Below are positions 1-6,345 of a stretch of 48,577 nucleotides of DNA, in pieces. The position numbers were made by a program, and so were the translations under genes. Position 1 is the stretch's first letter. Each line of letters starts with the position of its first letter. Under the pieces are notes generated by a model, which saw only the letters and a program-made list of their open reading frames with translations, made no database searches and was not told the DNA's origin. Source of the DNA: an uncultured Bacteroidales bacterium (GTDB lineage: Bacteria > Bacteroidota > Bacteroidia > Bacteroidales > P3); contig CAMHDJ010000017.1 of assembly GCA_946183915.1 (NCBI GenBank), positions 1 to 48,577 on the forward strand. The letters run 5' to 3'.

Positions 1-188
1 TTGGCAATCTCGCGCAGGAAGACGCCACTCTTCGCACAGGGGTCGAGAAACCGTGTCTTCGGACTGCGGAACAACTCCTGCGGCAGCAAGTCGAGCATCC
101 TGTTGGCTAGTTCTGGCGAAGTGAAGACCTCGTCGCTGCTCAGATTGGCAAGGCAGTTCAGTATGTCCGGTGAATAATCTTGTTTCAT
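1..188 (-). CDS. Restriction-modification DNA methylase, N-terminal fragment (cut by window edge)
   Basis: The gene starts with ATG at 188 and runs leftward out of the window, so only about 62 residues are visible. They begin MKQDYSPDILNCLANL and contain FTSPELANRMLDLLP followed by LDPCAKSGVFLREIA, a variant of the SAM-binding motif I of N6-adenine methylases. This N-terminus matches, from memory, large Bacteroidota Eco57I-like or type III/ISP-like restriction-modification proteins. It lies downstream of the small methylase at 338-1027 on the same strand, so the two probably form one system. The catalytic [DN]PPY motif and any helicase or nuclease domain would lie outside the window. The family is fairly clear, but the exact R-M type cannot be assigned from this fragment. 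Confidence 0.7.
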   Translation of the reverse strand, partial: MKQDYSPDILNCLANLSSDEVFTSPELANRMLDLLPQELFRSPKTRFLDPCAKSGVFLREIA

Positions 189-337
189 TTCGTTATATCT
201 TTTATGTTCTCCTGCTCGCACCACGTGCTCACGAAATCTTGTGAATCTAGTAGATTTATTCCGCCTGCGGCGGTTACGCAAAGCGCATTAATTTATAAGA
301 TTTACTAGATTTCTGCCCACAGGGCAAGGAGTATTGA
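189..337. repeat. Intergenic dispersed repeat, copy A
   Basis: The 149-base gap between the two methylase genes holds a palindrome-rich repeat. Its left part (207-258) reads ttctcctgctcgcacc, then a segment ending in tagtagattta. Its right part (296-330) contains gatttactagatttctgccc followed by agggcaagg. Both parts recur in the same order at 39735-39865, 39 kb away. No open frame of interest crosses it. It may be a small non-autonomous element or a repeated intergenic RNA, but no function is evident. Confidence 0.55.
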
Positions 338-1027
338 TTAATCGCCATATCTATAGAGTTGAGTATAATGCAGCGGAGGATACGACCGCACAGGTTCATC
401 GAAGCTCTGTGCCTCGCCCTGCTCGTCGAAGAGAGAATACTGGTGAGTCTGGTTGACCAGAAAGTCAAACTGAAAGTCTCGCCGCGCAAACTGCATGCTG
501 CCGGCGATGGGAGTCCACTCGCAGAATGTAATCGGCTTGCCGTCCGCTGTGCGATAGGTCAGTGCATCCCCGCAGACAATATTCTTCTGCAGCATATATT
601 TGAGTGACTTAAGGTAACTCGGCTCTCTCCCTAAGTTAGGGGAAGTACTCCGAAGGGGGGAGGAGGTATGTAATGAACGGGAATATGTGTCAATCACCTC
701 GCGATACAACCTTTCCCGACAAGCCTCCGCATTATCCTCCAATAGTTCAATCCCATAGCACGAGCCAACGGCAATGAGACTTTTAAATTCCCATTCCGTC
801 GAAGACTTTACTGAAGAAAGCAGTGAAAGCTTGCGACGCAAAATTTCGATAAGGAAATTCCCGTCGCCGCAGGCGGGCTCGAGGAAGCGACTGTCAAGCC
901 GAAACGACTCGTCGCACACCAAGTCAAGCATAGCGTTCACCTCACGCGGATTGGTGAACACCTCGCCGTGTTGAGCCACCCTCTGGCGGCTCTTAATCTG
1001 TGATTTTGTGTTTTCGTTGTCGGGCAT
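338..1027 (-). CDS. Small N6-adenine DNA methylase-like subunit of an R-M system
   Basis: This 229-residue protein contains GEVFTNPREVNAMLDLV near residues 21-37 and the SAM-binding motif LEPACGDGNFLIEILRRK just after it, as in N6-adenine methylases. YGIELLEDNAEACRERL follows as an expected acidic-loop region. No [DN]PPY catalytic motif is visible, which fits a small Bacteroidota family of about 230-250 residues that accompanies a larger methylase, here the gene starting at 188. Around residues 125-140 the chain reads SPLRSTSPNLGREPSYLK, which looks like an in-frame insertion of an intergenic-type repeat (about 615-670). The ATG at 1027 lies in an unusually structured leader. The enzyme would protect or mark host DNA, but the target site is unknown. 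Confidence 0.75.
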   Translation of the reverse strand: MPDNENTKSQIKSRQRVAQHGEVFTNPREVNAMLDLVCDESFRLDSRFLEPACGDGNFLIEILRRKLSLLSSVKSSTEWEFKSLIAVGSCYGIELLEDNAEACRERLYREVIDTYSRSLHTSSPLRSTSPNLGREPSYLKSLKYMLQKNIVCGDALTYRTADGKPITFCEWTPIAGSMQFARRDFQFDFLVNQTHQYSLFDEQGEAQSFDEPVRSYPPLHYTQLYRYGD

Positions 1028-1166
1028 AAGAAAATCGTGGAACTTTGCTTATGTCCTCTTAGGTGTTCCACGACCTGCCCGACAATTAAGTAAAGCCCAC
1101 GATATTCTCGTGAGCGTTTACCGCTTTACATTGTCGGAACTTGATTTGTGGAACTTCAAGAGGACA
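1017..1166 (-). promoter_or_regulatory. Structured 5' leader of the methylase gene with alternative hairpins over the start codon
   Basis: On the minus strand the leader can fold in two exclusive ways. In the first, 1166-1158 pairs with 1060-1052 (TGTCCTCTT/AAGAGGACA), 1154-1148 with 1071-1065 (GTTCCAC/GTGGAAC), 1137-1130 with 1086-1079 (CCGACAAT/ATTGTCGG) and 1129-1124 with 1095-1090, closing on the hairpin CACGAtattcTCGTG. In the second, 1085-1077 (TTGTCGGGC) pairs with GCCCGACAA at 1025-1017, which begins with the G of the ATG, and 1072-1065 pairs with 1042-1035 (CGTGGAAC/GTTCCACG). CATAAG upstream can also pair with CTTATG at the start. This is the layout of a translation-attenuation switch. 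The pairings are seen directly, and the regulatory role is inferred. Confidence 0.55.
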
Positions 1167-1252
1167 GTTAGAGCGAAAACGCTTTATAATATGTTATTTA
1201 CCTTCTATTTTTCTGTTTCTATATATTGTCTTTTAAGTTGTTATTTCGTTTG

Positions 1253-1284
1253 CAAAGATACGGAAAAATTCTAAAATAGAACAA
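1253..1284 (-). promoter_or_regulatory. Bacteroidota-type promoter for the methylase genes
   Basis: The minus strand reads TTG, 21 bases, TATCTTTG at 1260-1253, matching the Bacteroidota -7 box TAnnTTTG and -33 TTG. Transcription would start near 1246, giving a leader of about 220 nt before the ATG at 1027. The promoter begins right after the stop of the reverse transcriptase gene (1293), so the methylases can be expressed independently of it. Confidence 0.6.
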
Positions 1285-1292
1285 TAAACACT

Positions 1293-3050
1293 TTATTTTC
1301 GTTTTTTTTCTACAATTCTGGAGAAATGATAATAATAACTATACGGTTTTCCATATCGAGATATAATATCTCTTCTGTGTTCGTTTTCCTTGTTTGATTT
1401 CACCTTTCCAACACCTGTCAATTCGACAAATTTATGTTTTGCAATACTTATTGTTCTATTTCGATAATAATCAAGTTCTTTTATTTGAATCTTCACGCGA
1501 TTGCCATATCTTAATTCTCTAAAACCATTAATCCAGCACAACTCGTTTGCTATTTTTGCGGCGTTCCACAACTTTACCCTTCCGACTGACATGCTGATTA
1601 AATGGTTAATACATGATTCTCTTAATGTCCCAGCTCCGACACAATCATTCTTGCCAATTTTCCGAATAAGATTATTTACATAATCTTTTTGTTTCTTTAT
1701 TTCCTTTGATAATGATGATTTGCGAATTCTCACATCTCCATTTCTCTTTATTTCATATCCAACAAACCCAATCCACTCTGGATTAGAATCTGAAGCAATA
1801 TCCCATTTATAAACTTCTTTTGTTTTGCAATCCCAAAAACTTTTTCTGTTGTATATGTAATTTGATTTTGGTTTGTGAGGAATGAGGTGTACTTCTTCAA
1901 GAGCAGAGCTATATATCTTGAATAATTTTTCACATCGTCTTTTGTTTGTTGAAAGTAGAATCATATCATCACAATAACGAATATATAAATCGTGACTTGT
2001 TAAATGAGACGAAACTATTTGGTCGACATAATTTAATACAATGTTTGCAAACAAACCAGATAATGCACCTCCTTGAGGTATACCAACTTTTGCTTTTCTG
2101 AATGTTAAATAGCTTTTGTATGATACGGGAACGTCAAGTTCTTTAATCCATGAAAACTTTCCATTAGCAATTTTATGTGATCTCCAATATTCTGGATTGT
2201 GATTATAGCATAATACATTTTGAGGGAAAGAATAGCATCTTAGATAAGCTTCAACAATTCTTTTTATTGATTTGTATGCATCATGGCCGATTCCCTTTTC
2301 GTGTTTTCTAATTAATCCATAAAAGGCTTTTCTGACTATGTTATGTCCAACAGTGTCATAAAATTTTTGCATATCACATTCTGCCACATATATATTCCTT
2401 TTTTCAAAACAATCTCTAAATCTCAAGATTGTTTTTATGGCATCATGATGTGTCGTAATAATACCATTTTGTTCATGATATGATCTAAGGGCTCGAAAAG
2501 CCAGAGCCTCTTCGTAAAAATCATTATCGAGTAACTTGGTCAGAAATTTATTAGCCAGAGTTAAGACAACATATTCTTCTAGCGGAGTGAAGACAGATAT
2601 AGGTCTGCATTCTACCTCTCCGTTCGATATTTTCTTGATTTTAGGAATGGTTATTGGTTGGGTGAATGAAAATGATGGAGATTCTACAATAGACACAACT
2701 TTTTTGCAGAAGTCTAAAAGTTTTTCTAAATATGGAGCATTTGTACCATTTTTAATATCATACTTAATCCTTTTTAATATGGCAAGTTTGTTATAGTCAA
2801 ATGTGTTTATTATATTGTCATTTTTTATTCTTTCATTCGGATAAAGATGGAACCATTTCCTTCTTGATGGCATCATACTATTTAATGTCTCAAATTCTTC
2901 ATTGTCCATCTTTGGAGTATACTTAGGAGACAATGAATGAACCTGTATCTCATCATGTCGTTTACTGGCACATTTGGCCCGTTTCTTGCAAAGCACCTTG
3001 ATGATTTGAGAATAATTGTCTGCTTTTAGAAATTCAATGAAAGAATCCAT
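1293..3050 (-). CDS. Reverse transcriptase, possibly of the UG/Abi (defence) kind
   Basis: This 585-residue protein carries the RT palm motifs: ECDMQKFYD (catalytic Asp 226), GIPQGGALSGLFANIVLNY (about 323-341), YIRYCDDMILL (catalytic YCDD at 359-362) and GFVGYEIKRNGDVRIRK (about 428-444). There is a roughly 150-residue N-terminal region before RPISVFTPLEEYVVL and a basic C-terminal tail of about 140 residues. I see no group II intron maturase or HNH signature, and SG after PQGGAL differs from typical DGR and intron motifs. It is much longer than retron RTs. The gene is strongly AT-rich, unlike the rest of the window. It follows a primase-like gene across a spacer bounded by inverted repeats, and it sits between R-M genes and a DUF1016 nuclease remnant, so antiphage defence is the likely role. 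The subgroup is not assignable by eye. Confidence 0.85.
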   Translation of the reverse strand: MDSFIEFLKADNYSQIIKVLCKKRAKCASKRHDEIQVHSLSPKYTPKMDNEEFETLNSMMPSRRKWFHLYPNERIKNDNIINTFDYNKLAILKRIKYDIKNGTNAPYLEKLLDFCKKVVSIVESPSFSFTQPITIPKIKKISNGEVECRPISVFTPLEEYVVLTLANKFLTKLLDNDFYEEALAFRALRSYHEQNGIITTHHDAIKTILRFRDCFEKRNIYVAECDMQKFYDTVGHNIVRKAFYGLIRKHEKGIGHDAYKSIKRIVEAYLRCYSFPQNVLCYNHNPEYWRSHKIANGKFSWIKELDVPVSYKSYLTFRKAKVGIPQGGALSGLFANIVLNYVDQIVSSHLTSHDLYIRYCDDMILLSTNKRRCEKLFKIYSSALEEVHLIPHKPKSNYIYNRKSFWDCKTKEVYKWDIASDSNPEWIGFVGYEIKRNGDVRIRKSSLSKEIKKQKDYVNNLIRKIGKNDCVGAGTLRESCINHLISMSVGRVKLWNAAKIANELCWINGFRELRYGNRVKIQIKELDYYRNRTISIAKHKFVELTGVGKVKSNKENEHRRDIISRYGKPYSYYYHFSRIVEKKRK

Positions 3051-3063
3051 CTATATCCGATGA

Positions 3064-3192
3064 TTAACAAAAGAGTGCGTACCGCAAAAAAAATACTGCC
3101 ATAATAATATGGTGGAAGAGTTTATAACGATGGCAGGCGTCTTCCATCTCCGATTTTACCATCAACTTCTGCAATATGGGACGATGTTCCAT
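3064..3192 (-). CDS. Possible 42-residue small ORF in the RT spacer
   Basis: The spacer upstream of the reverse transcriptase is open on the minus strand from ATG at 3192 to TAA at 3064. It starts MEHRPILQKLMVKSEM and ends with a hydrophobic IIMAVFFLRYALFC. The frame also stays open upstream to the 3' end of the primase-like gene and includes a possible GTG start. I do not recognise the product. An open frame of this length can occur by chance, and the same bases form part of a structured RNA candidate, so coding is only one of several readings. Confidence 0.2.
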   Translation of the reverse strand: MEHRPILQKLMVKSEMEDACHRYKLFHHIIMAVFFLRYALFC

Positions 3193-3216
3193 AAAGCCTT
3201 TAGTACGCACTCTTTT
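3069..3216 (-). ncRNA. Inverted-repeat-bounded spacer upstream of the RT, candidate non-coding RNA
   Basis: AAAAGAGTGCGTAC at 3069-3082 and GTACGCACTCTTTT at 3203-3216 are perfect 14-bp inverted repeats enclosing 120 bases. The right arm touches the stop codon of the primase-like gene and the left arm ends 18 bases before the RT start. Read on the minus strand the interior can form further stems: CTGCCAT/ATGGCAG, GGAAGA/TCTTCC and CCATAttatTATGG. It has a run of eight U at 3093-3086. A closing stem next to an RT recalls retron a1/a2 repeats and the RNAs of other defence RTs. Alternatives are a miniature inverted-repeat transposon (no target duplication seen) or a coding spacer. Confidence 0.45.
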
Positions 3217-4213
3217 ATACTTTAAAACCCTTTTTTTTCGCTAGATACACTATTGTACTAAATGTTATAAGCCCAGTTGAATGGGAATAGCAATAGTCCA
3301 ATTGTTTTTTACATTTTTCTTCATCATATTTTGTGGGGTCTTGCCGACTTAACATTTGAAAATATTTATGCCCGAGGTCAGGATTAAAGGCATCTACTAT
3401 TGCATATGCAACTCTTACCCAGTTATCATATTCGAATGTAATTGATAAATCTTTTTTCTTTAAATATTTTATTATTCTAATACAAGTATCTTTGTCCTGT
3501 TGTCTGTTTCGTCCTTTAATATTGGATTTATTATTAGCTATTACAACCTTTTCAGTAATATCAGATTTCGTCTTTTGTTTTCTATCTATCTCGGATTGGG
3601 TTAAATCCACATCAAATACATTAACGTTACTCTTTATGATTAGATTCTCATCCCAGCATGCAAAACATAATCTAGAATAATCCGACCCTGATAAATCCAG
3701 ATCAATAGAATGTTTGTTCTTAAAATACTCAGTGATTTGATGAAAGGCACATTTGTGTTCAATATCGACGCTATTAGTTTTATCTATATTTGTAGAAATA
3801 AGTCCCTTCAAGCCATGCCCAGACGGAGATGTCCATAATGCAAAAACATATTTGTCCGTAATAAGCCTTTCCTTGGTTTCAACAAAAGATGATTCTGACA
3901 GATGATCAATATCTATTACTATAATACTATTATATTTTGACAGATTGCTTTTCGAATGACCATTTTCGAAAACGCCACTAAATGTAATAACAGGAAGCGT
4001 TGACTTGCAAGCTTTGTACATCTCATCTGCTCCCGATTTCAGATAATTCCGAGCTTCTAATACTTTTTCTTTAAAAAGAGAGGATGAAAACTTTTCCAAG
4101 ACTTCTCCAATGGTTAAGCGAGAAGGTCTTTTGCTGATTATACTATTAAACCACGAGACCTCCTGTTGTAACAAATCAGAGACATTAATATTTGAGTCAA
4201 ATGTATTCACCAA
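3215..4213 (-). CDS. VirE-N/BT4734-like primase-related protein with PriCT-2-like C-terminus
   Basis: This 332-residue protein has IIVIDIDHL (DxD at 101/103) and WTSPSGHGLKGLI (His 133), followed by DLDLSGSDYSRLCFAC near 171-186. This order fits the BT4734/VirE N-terminal family and resembles the hhhDhD and SxH motifs of archaeo-eukaryotic primase-polymerases. Residues 262-330 (YDNWVRVAYAI ... GLITFSTIVYLAKKKGF) look like a primase C-terminal 2 domain. VirE-N proteins are common on Bacteroidota mobile elements. Here the gene is the first of an AT-rich pair with the reverse transcriptase, with its own promoter at 4349-4380. A joint job, such as priming or completing second-strand synthesis on RT products, is inference. 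Enzyme activity is unproven. Confidence 0.75.
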   Translation of the reverse strand: MVNTFDSNINVSDLLQQEVSWFNSIISKRPSRLTIGEVLEKFSSSLFKEKVLEARNYLKSGADEMYKACKSTLPVITFSGVFENGHSKSNLSKYNSIIVIDIDHLSESSFVETKERLITDKYVFALWTSPSGHGLKGLISTNIDKTNSVDIEHKCAFHQITEYFKNKHSIDLDLSGSDYSRLCFACWDENLIIKSNVNVFDVDLTQSEIDRKQKTKSDITEKVVIANNKSNIKGRNRQQDKDTCIRIIKYLKKKDLSITFEYDNWVRVAYAIVDAFNPDLGHKYFQMLSRQDPTKYDEEKCKKQLDYCYSHSTGLITFSTIVYLAKKKGFKV

Positions 4214-4348
4214 ATCATATTACTATTTGTGTAACAAAAAACATTTGCACGGATTCTGAAACCCACCACTAACCCTTCCTCGAAATTGGCGCTTGGTCTT
4301 CTTGAATAACAGTCACTTTTCTATCTATATATCCATATTTTTACTCTG
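4214..4348 (-). other. 5' leader of the primase-like/RT pair
   Basis: This stretch of about 130 bases lies between the predicted start site and the ATG at 4213. It contains no recognisable gene. I see no convincing riboswitch or strong hairpin in it. Confidence 0.35.
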
Positions 4349-4380
4349 CAAAAATACGAATTATATCTAAACCAACCAAA
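4349..4380 (-). promoter_or_regulatory. Bacteroidota-type promoter for the primase-like/RT operon
   Basis: The minus strand reads TTTG (4380-4377), 20 bases, TATTTTTG (4356-4349). This is a full match to the Bacteroidota -33/-7 consensus. It lies between the DUF1016 remnant and the primase-like gene, so the RT pair appears to have its own vegetative promoter. Confidence 0.7.
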
Positions 4381-4397
4381 TCTTATTCTGAAATTAT

Positions 4398-5336
4398 TTA
4401 ATTATCTGTGATATTTTCCCAGCGCTGGCGGGCGGCTTCAAGGCCTTTGTGCAGCTGGCGTTGCAGCAGCTCTTTGGAGGGCAGTTCGGTCATGTACTGC
4501 GCCACCTTGATACCCGACTTGTCGAGCTGCAGCAGTTCTATCTGCTCGTCGCCACCTTCGGTGCAGAGCAACAGGCCGAGGGGCTGTTCCTCGCCAGCCT
4601 CCATCTCGTGGGCTTCGAGCCAACGCAGGTACAGTTCCATTTGTCCTTTGTACTGCGCCTTGAATTTTCCAAGCTTCAAATCGATGGCTATCAGCCGATG
4701 CAGCCTGCGGTGGTAGAAAAGCAGGTCGAGATAGAAGTCCTCGCCGTCGATAATCATCCGCTTCTGCCGCTCGACGAAAGTGAAGCCATTGCCCAACTCC
4801 AGTATAAACTGCTCCAGATGCGCCACAAGACTGTCCTCAAGACTCTTTTCACTATACATCCCTTTCAACCCTGTGAACTCCAAGAAATAAGGGCTTTTGA
4901 AGACAAGGTCTGGGGTGAGAACGTTGTTTTCCCGCAGTTCCGACAGTTCCAGTTTGATCATTTCGTCTGGTTTCGTCGCAATGGCAGTACGCTCGTAGAG
5001 CATACCGTCAATTTCTTTGCGCAATTGGCGAATTGACCATCTTTCGGAAGCTGCCAACGTCAGGTAGAATTCCCGTTGAAGGTCGTCTTTTAAAGGAATA
5101 ACCTCTACAAAATGAGACCATTGTAATTGTCGCGACAGTGCCGCGACAATTTGATAGTCTGGGAATAGGCAAGCAATCTTCATCATTCTTGTGATGGAGC
5201 TTTTCTCAAATCCTTTATCACCAAACTCCATTTGCAATTGTTGCGACAGTGTCGCAATAATTTGTTTTCCGTATTCAGCACGCTCGTTTCCAAGCACGTC
5301 CCTTTTGATATGTTCGCTGATGTTCCGGCCGACCAC
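4398..5336 (-). pseudogene. DUF1016 (YhcG-type) PDDEXK nuclease, 5'-truncated
   Basis: The homologous part starts VVGRNISEHIKRDVLGNE and runs to the C-terminus (312 residues). DUF1016 proteins usually have about 45-50 residues before the WxVGRxIxE segment, and these are missing. The C-terminal nuclease domain is intact: EDFYLDLLFYHRRLHRLIAIDLKLGKF holds the D...DxK core. Upstream, the reading frame continues only as out-of-frame sequence of the DUF3089 gene, so recombination probably fused the two. A GTG at 5336 could serve as a start, so a shortened protein may still be made. DUF1016 proteins are common near restriction systems, which fits the neighbours. I call it a likely pseudogene or a remnant. 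Confidence 0.75.
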
Positions 5337-6244
5337 CGCGAGGCTCGGAGAGCCATGTTGCGGCGGAGGCTTTGGCGGTAGATGGAGATGTCGAGGCGGT
5401 GGTAATTGCCGTCGCGGCCGATGAGGGGTAGGAGGTAGTCGCCCGTGTAGCCACCGACCACCGTCAGCAGCGTGGCGGTGTCGAGGGTGGCGGTGAGTGT
5501 GTCGCCACCGTAGACCCATGTGGCCGGTGTGGCGTCGGTACGCCAGTTGGCGGGGTTGATTGCCAGGCGGTTGCTGTCGCTGAGCATCGGGATGGCGCAC
5601 TCCGGCGAGCGGACGCTGTTGTAGCAGATGGTGACACCGAGGTCGGCGCTGTCCTGTGCGGCGCAGATATGGCCACCGGCGGCGGCGAGGTCGTCGTCGG
5701 TTACCTTCCAGCCGATGACGTAGGCCGCCACCATACGGCTGTAAGCTTCGTCATCCATCGTGCGTAGCAGCTCCACCACTCCCTGCGCCCCCTGACTGAA
5801 ACCCATGAGGATAAAGGGGCGACCGCCGTTGCAATGCTCCAGATAGTATTGGAAAGCGCGCCGCACGTCGCCCATGGCCAGCGGGGCCCGAGCGGCGAGT
5901 AGTGAGTCGTGGGTATAGGTCTCAAGCGTACACTGACGGTAGTAGGGCGAATAGAAGTTAAAACCCTCGCCGTACATGTGGTCGATGCCCTGCATCTCGC
6001 CCAGCAGCAGAGTGCGGATGCTGTCGAGGGTGACATCGGCATGGTGCATCGCCACGCCATTATGCGAGTAGTCGCCCGTCTCGGTGGAGGTGAGGTAGAA
6101 CAGGTCTACGTCGCAGCCGCGCTCATGGGTGTACCACATGGTGGTGTCGATGTAATCGATTGTCGACGAGGAGGTTGCTTTTGGGTTGCAACCCGCCGTG
6201 GCGATGCACATCAGTGCGATGTACAGTACTAGTCTGTTCTTCAT
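5183..6244 (-). CDS. DUF3089 lipoprotein (alpha/beta-hydrolase-like), C-terminus replaced
   Basis: The 353-residue frame starts with a lipoprotein signal (CIATAGC, Cys 19) and has the nucleophile elbow GFSQG (Ser 150) typical of DUF3089 proteins. Conserved blocks such as GEGFNFYSPYYRQ and YHRLDISIYRQSLRRN follow. Homology should end near MALRAS (about 5350). The last 55 or so residues are translated from DUF1016 DNA in another frame. The native stop has therefore been lost and the end is a junction artefact. The substrate is unknown. The main domain and its catalytic serine are intact, so the protein may still work. Confidence 0.7.
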   Translation of the reverse strand: MKNRLVLYIALMCIATAGCNPKATSSSTIDYIDTTMWYTHERGCDVDLFYLTSTETGDYSHNGVAMHHADVTLDSIRTLLLGEMQGIDHMYGEGFNFYSPYYRQCTLETYTHDSLLAARAPLAMGDVRRAFQYYLEHCNGGRPFILMGFSQGAQGVVELLRTMDDEAYSRMVAAYVIGWKVTDDDLAAAGGHICAAQDSADLGVTICYNSVRSPECAIPMLSDSNRLAINPANWRTDATPATWVYGGDTLTATLDTATLLTVVGGYTGDYLLPLIGRDGNYHRLDISIYRQSLRRNMALRASRWSAGTSANISKGTCLETSVLNTENKLLRHCRNNCKWSLVIKDLRKAPSQE

Positions 6245-6278
6245 AGTACAAGCTTTTTTTCTATATGCTCTAAGGCTG

Positions 6279-6286
6279 CAAAAATA
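6279..6286 (-). promoter_or_regulatory. -7 box for the DUF3089 gene
   Basis: The minus strand reads TATTTTTG here, about 35 bases before the ATG at 6244. A clear TTG at -33 is not visible, so this is a partial promoter match. Confidence 0.4.
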
Positions 6287-6317
6287 CGAATTAAATCTGA
6301 TACTCGGAATAATTGCG

Positions 6318-6325
6318 TATCTTTG
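6318..6325 (+). promoter_or_regulatory. -7 box for the rhodanese/MBL lipoprotein gene
   Basis: TATCTTTG followed by CA is a full match to the Bacteroidota -7 box, 20 bases before the ATG at 6346. No good -33 TTG is seen. It is divergent from the DUF3089 promoter. Confidence 0.5.
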
Positions 6326-6345
6326 CAGAAAAATTATAACTGGAA

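Noticed and set aside
1035..1072. CGTGGAAC and GTTCCACG half-sites resembling parS
   Set aside because: The halves are in the wrong order and 22 bases apart, so they form a hairpin arm, not the contiguous parS palindrome.
1293..3050. Diversity-generating retroelement
   Set aside because: I found no template/variable repeat pair with A-specific changes and no accessory or target gene. The SG in the motif-4 region does not fit the DGR pattern.
1293..3216. Retron proper
   Set aside because: The RT is much longer than retron RTs, and I could not place a branch-point guanosine or msr/msd layout in the spacer. The inverted repeats are kept as a candidate RNA only.
3069..3216. MITE as the sole explanation of the spacer
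   Set aside because: No target-site duplication is visible next to the arms. It stays as an alternative in the finding.
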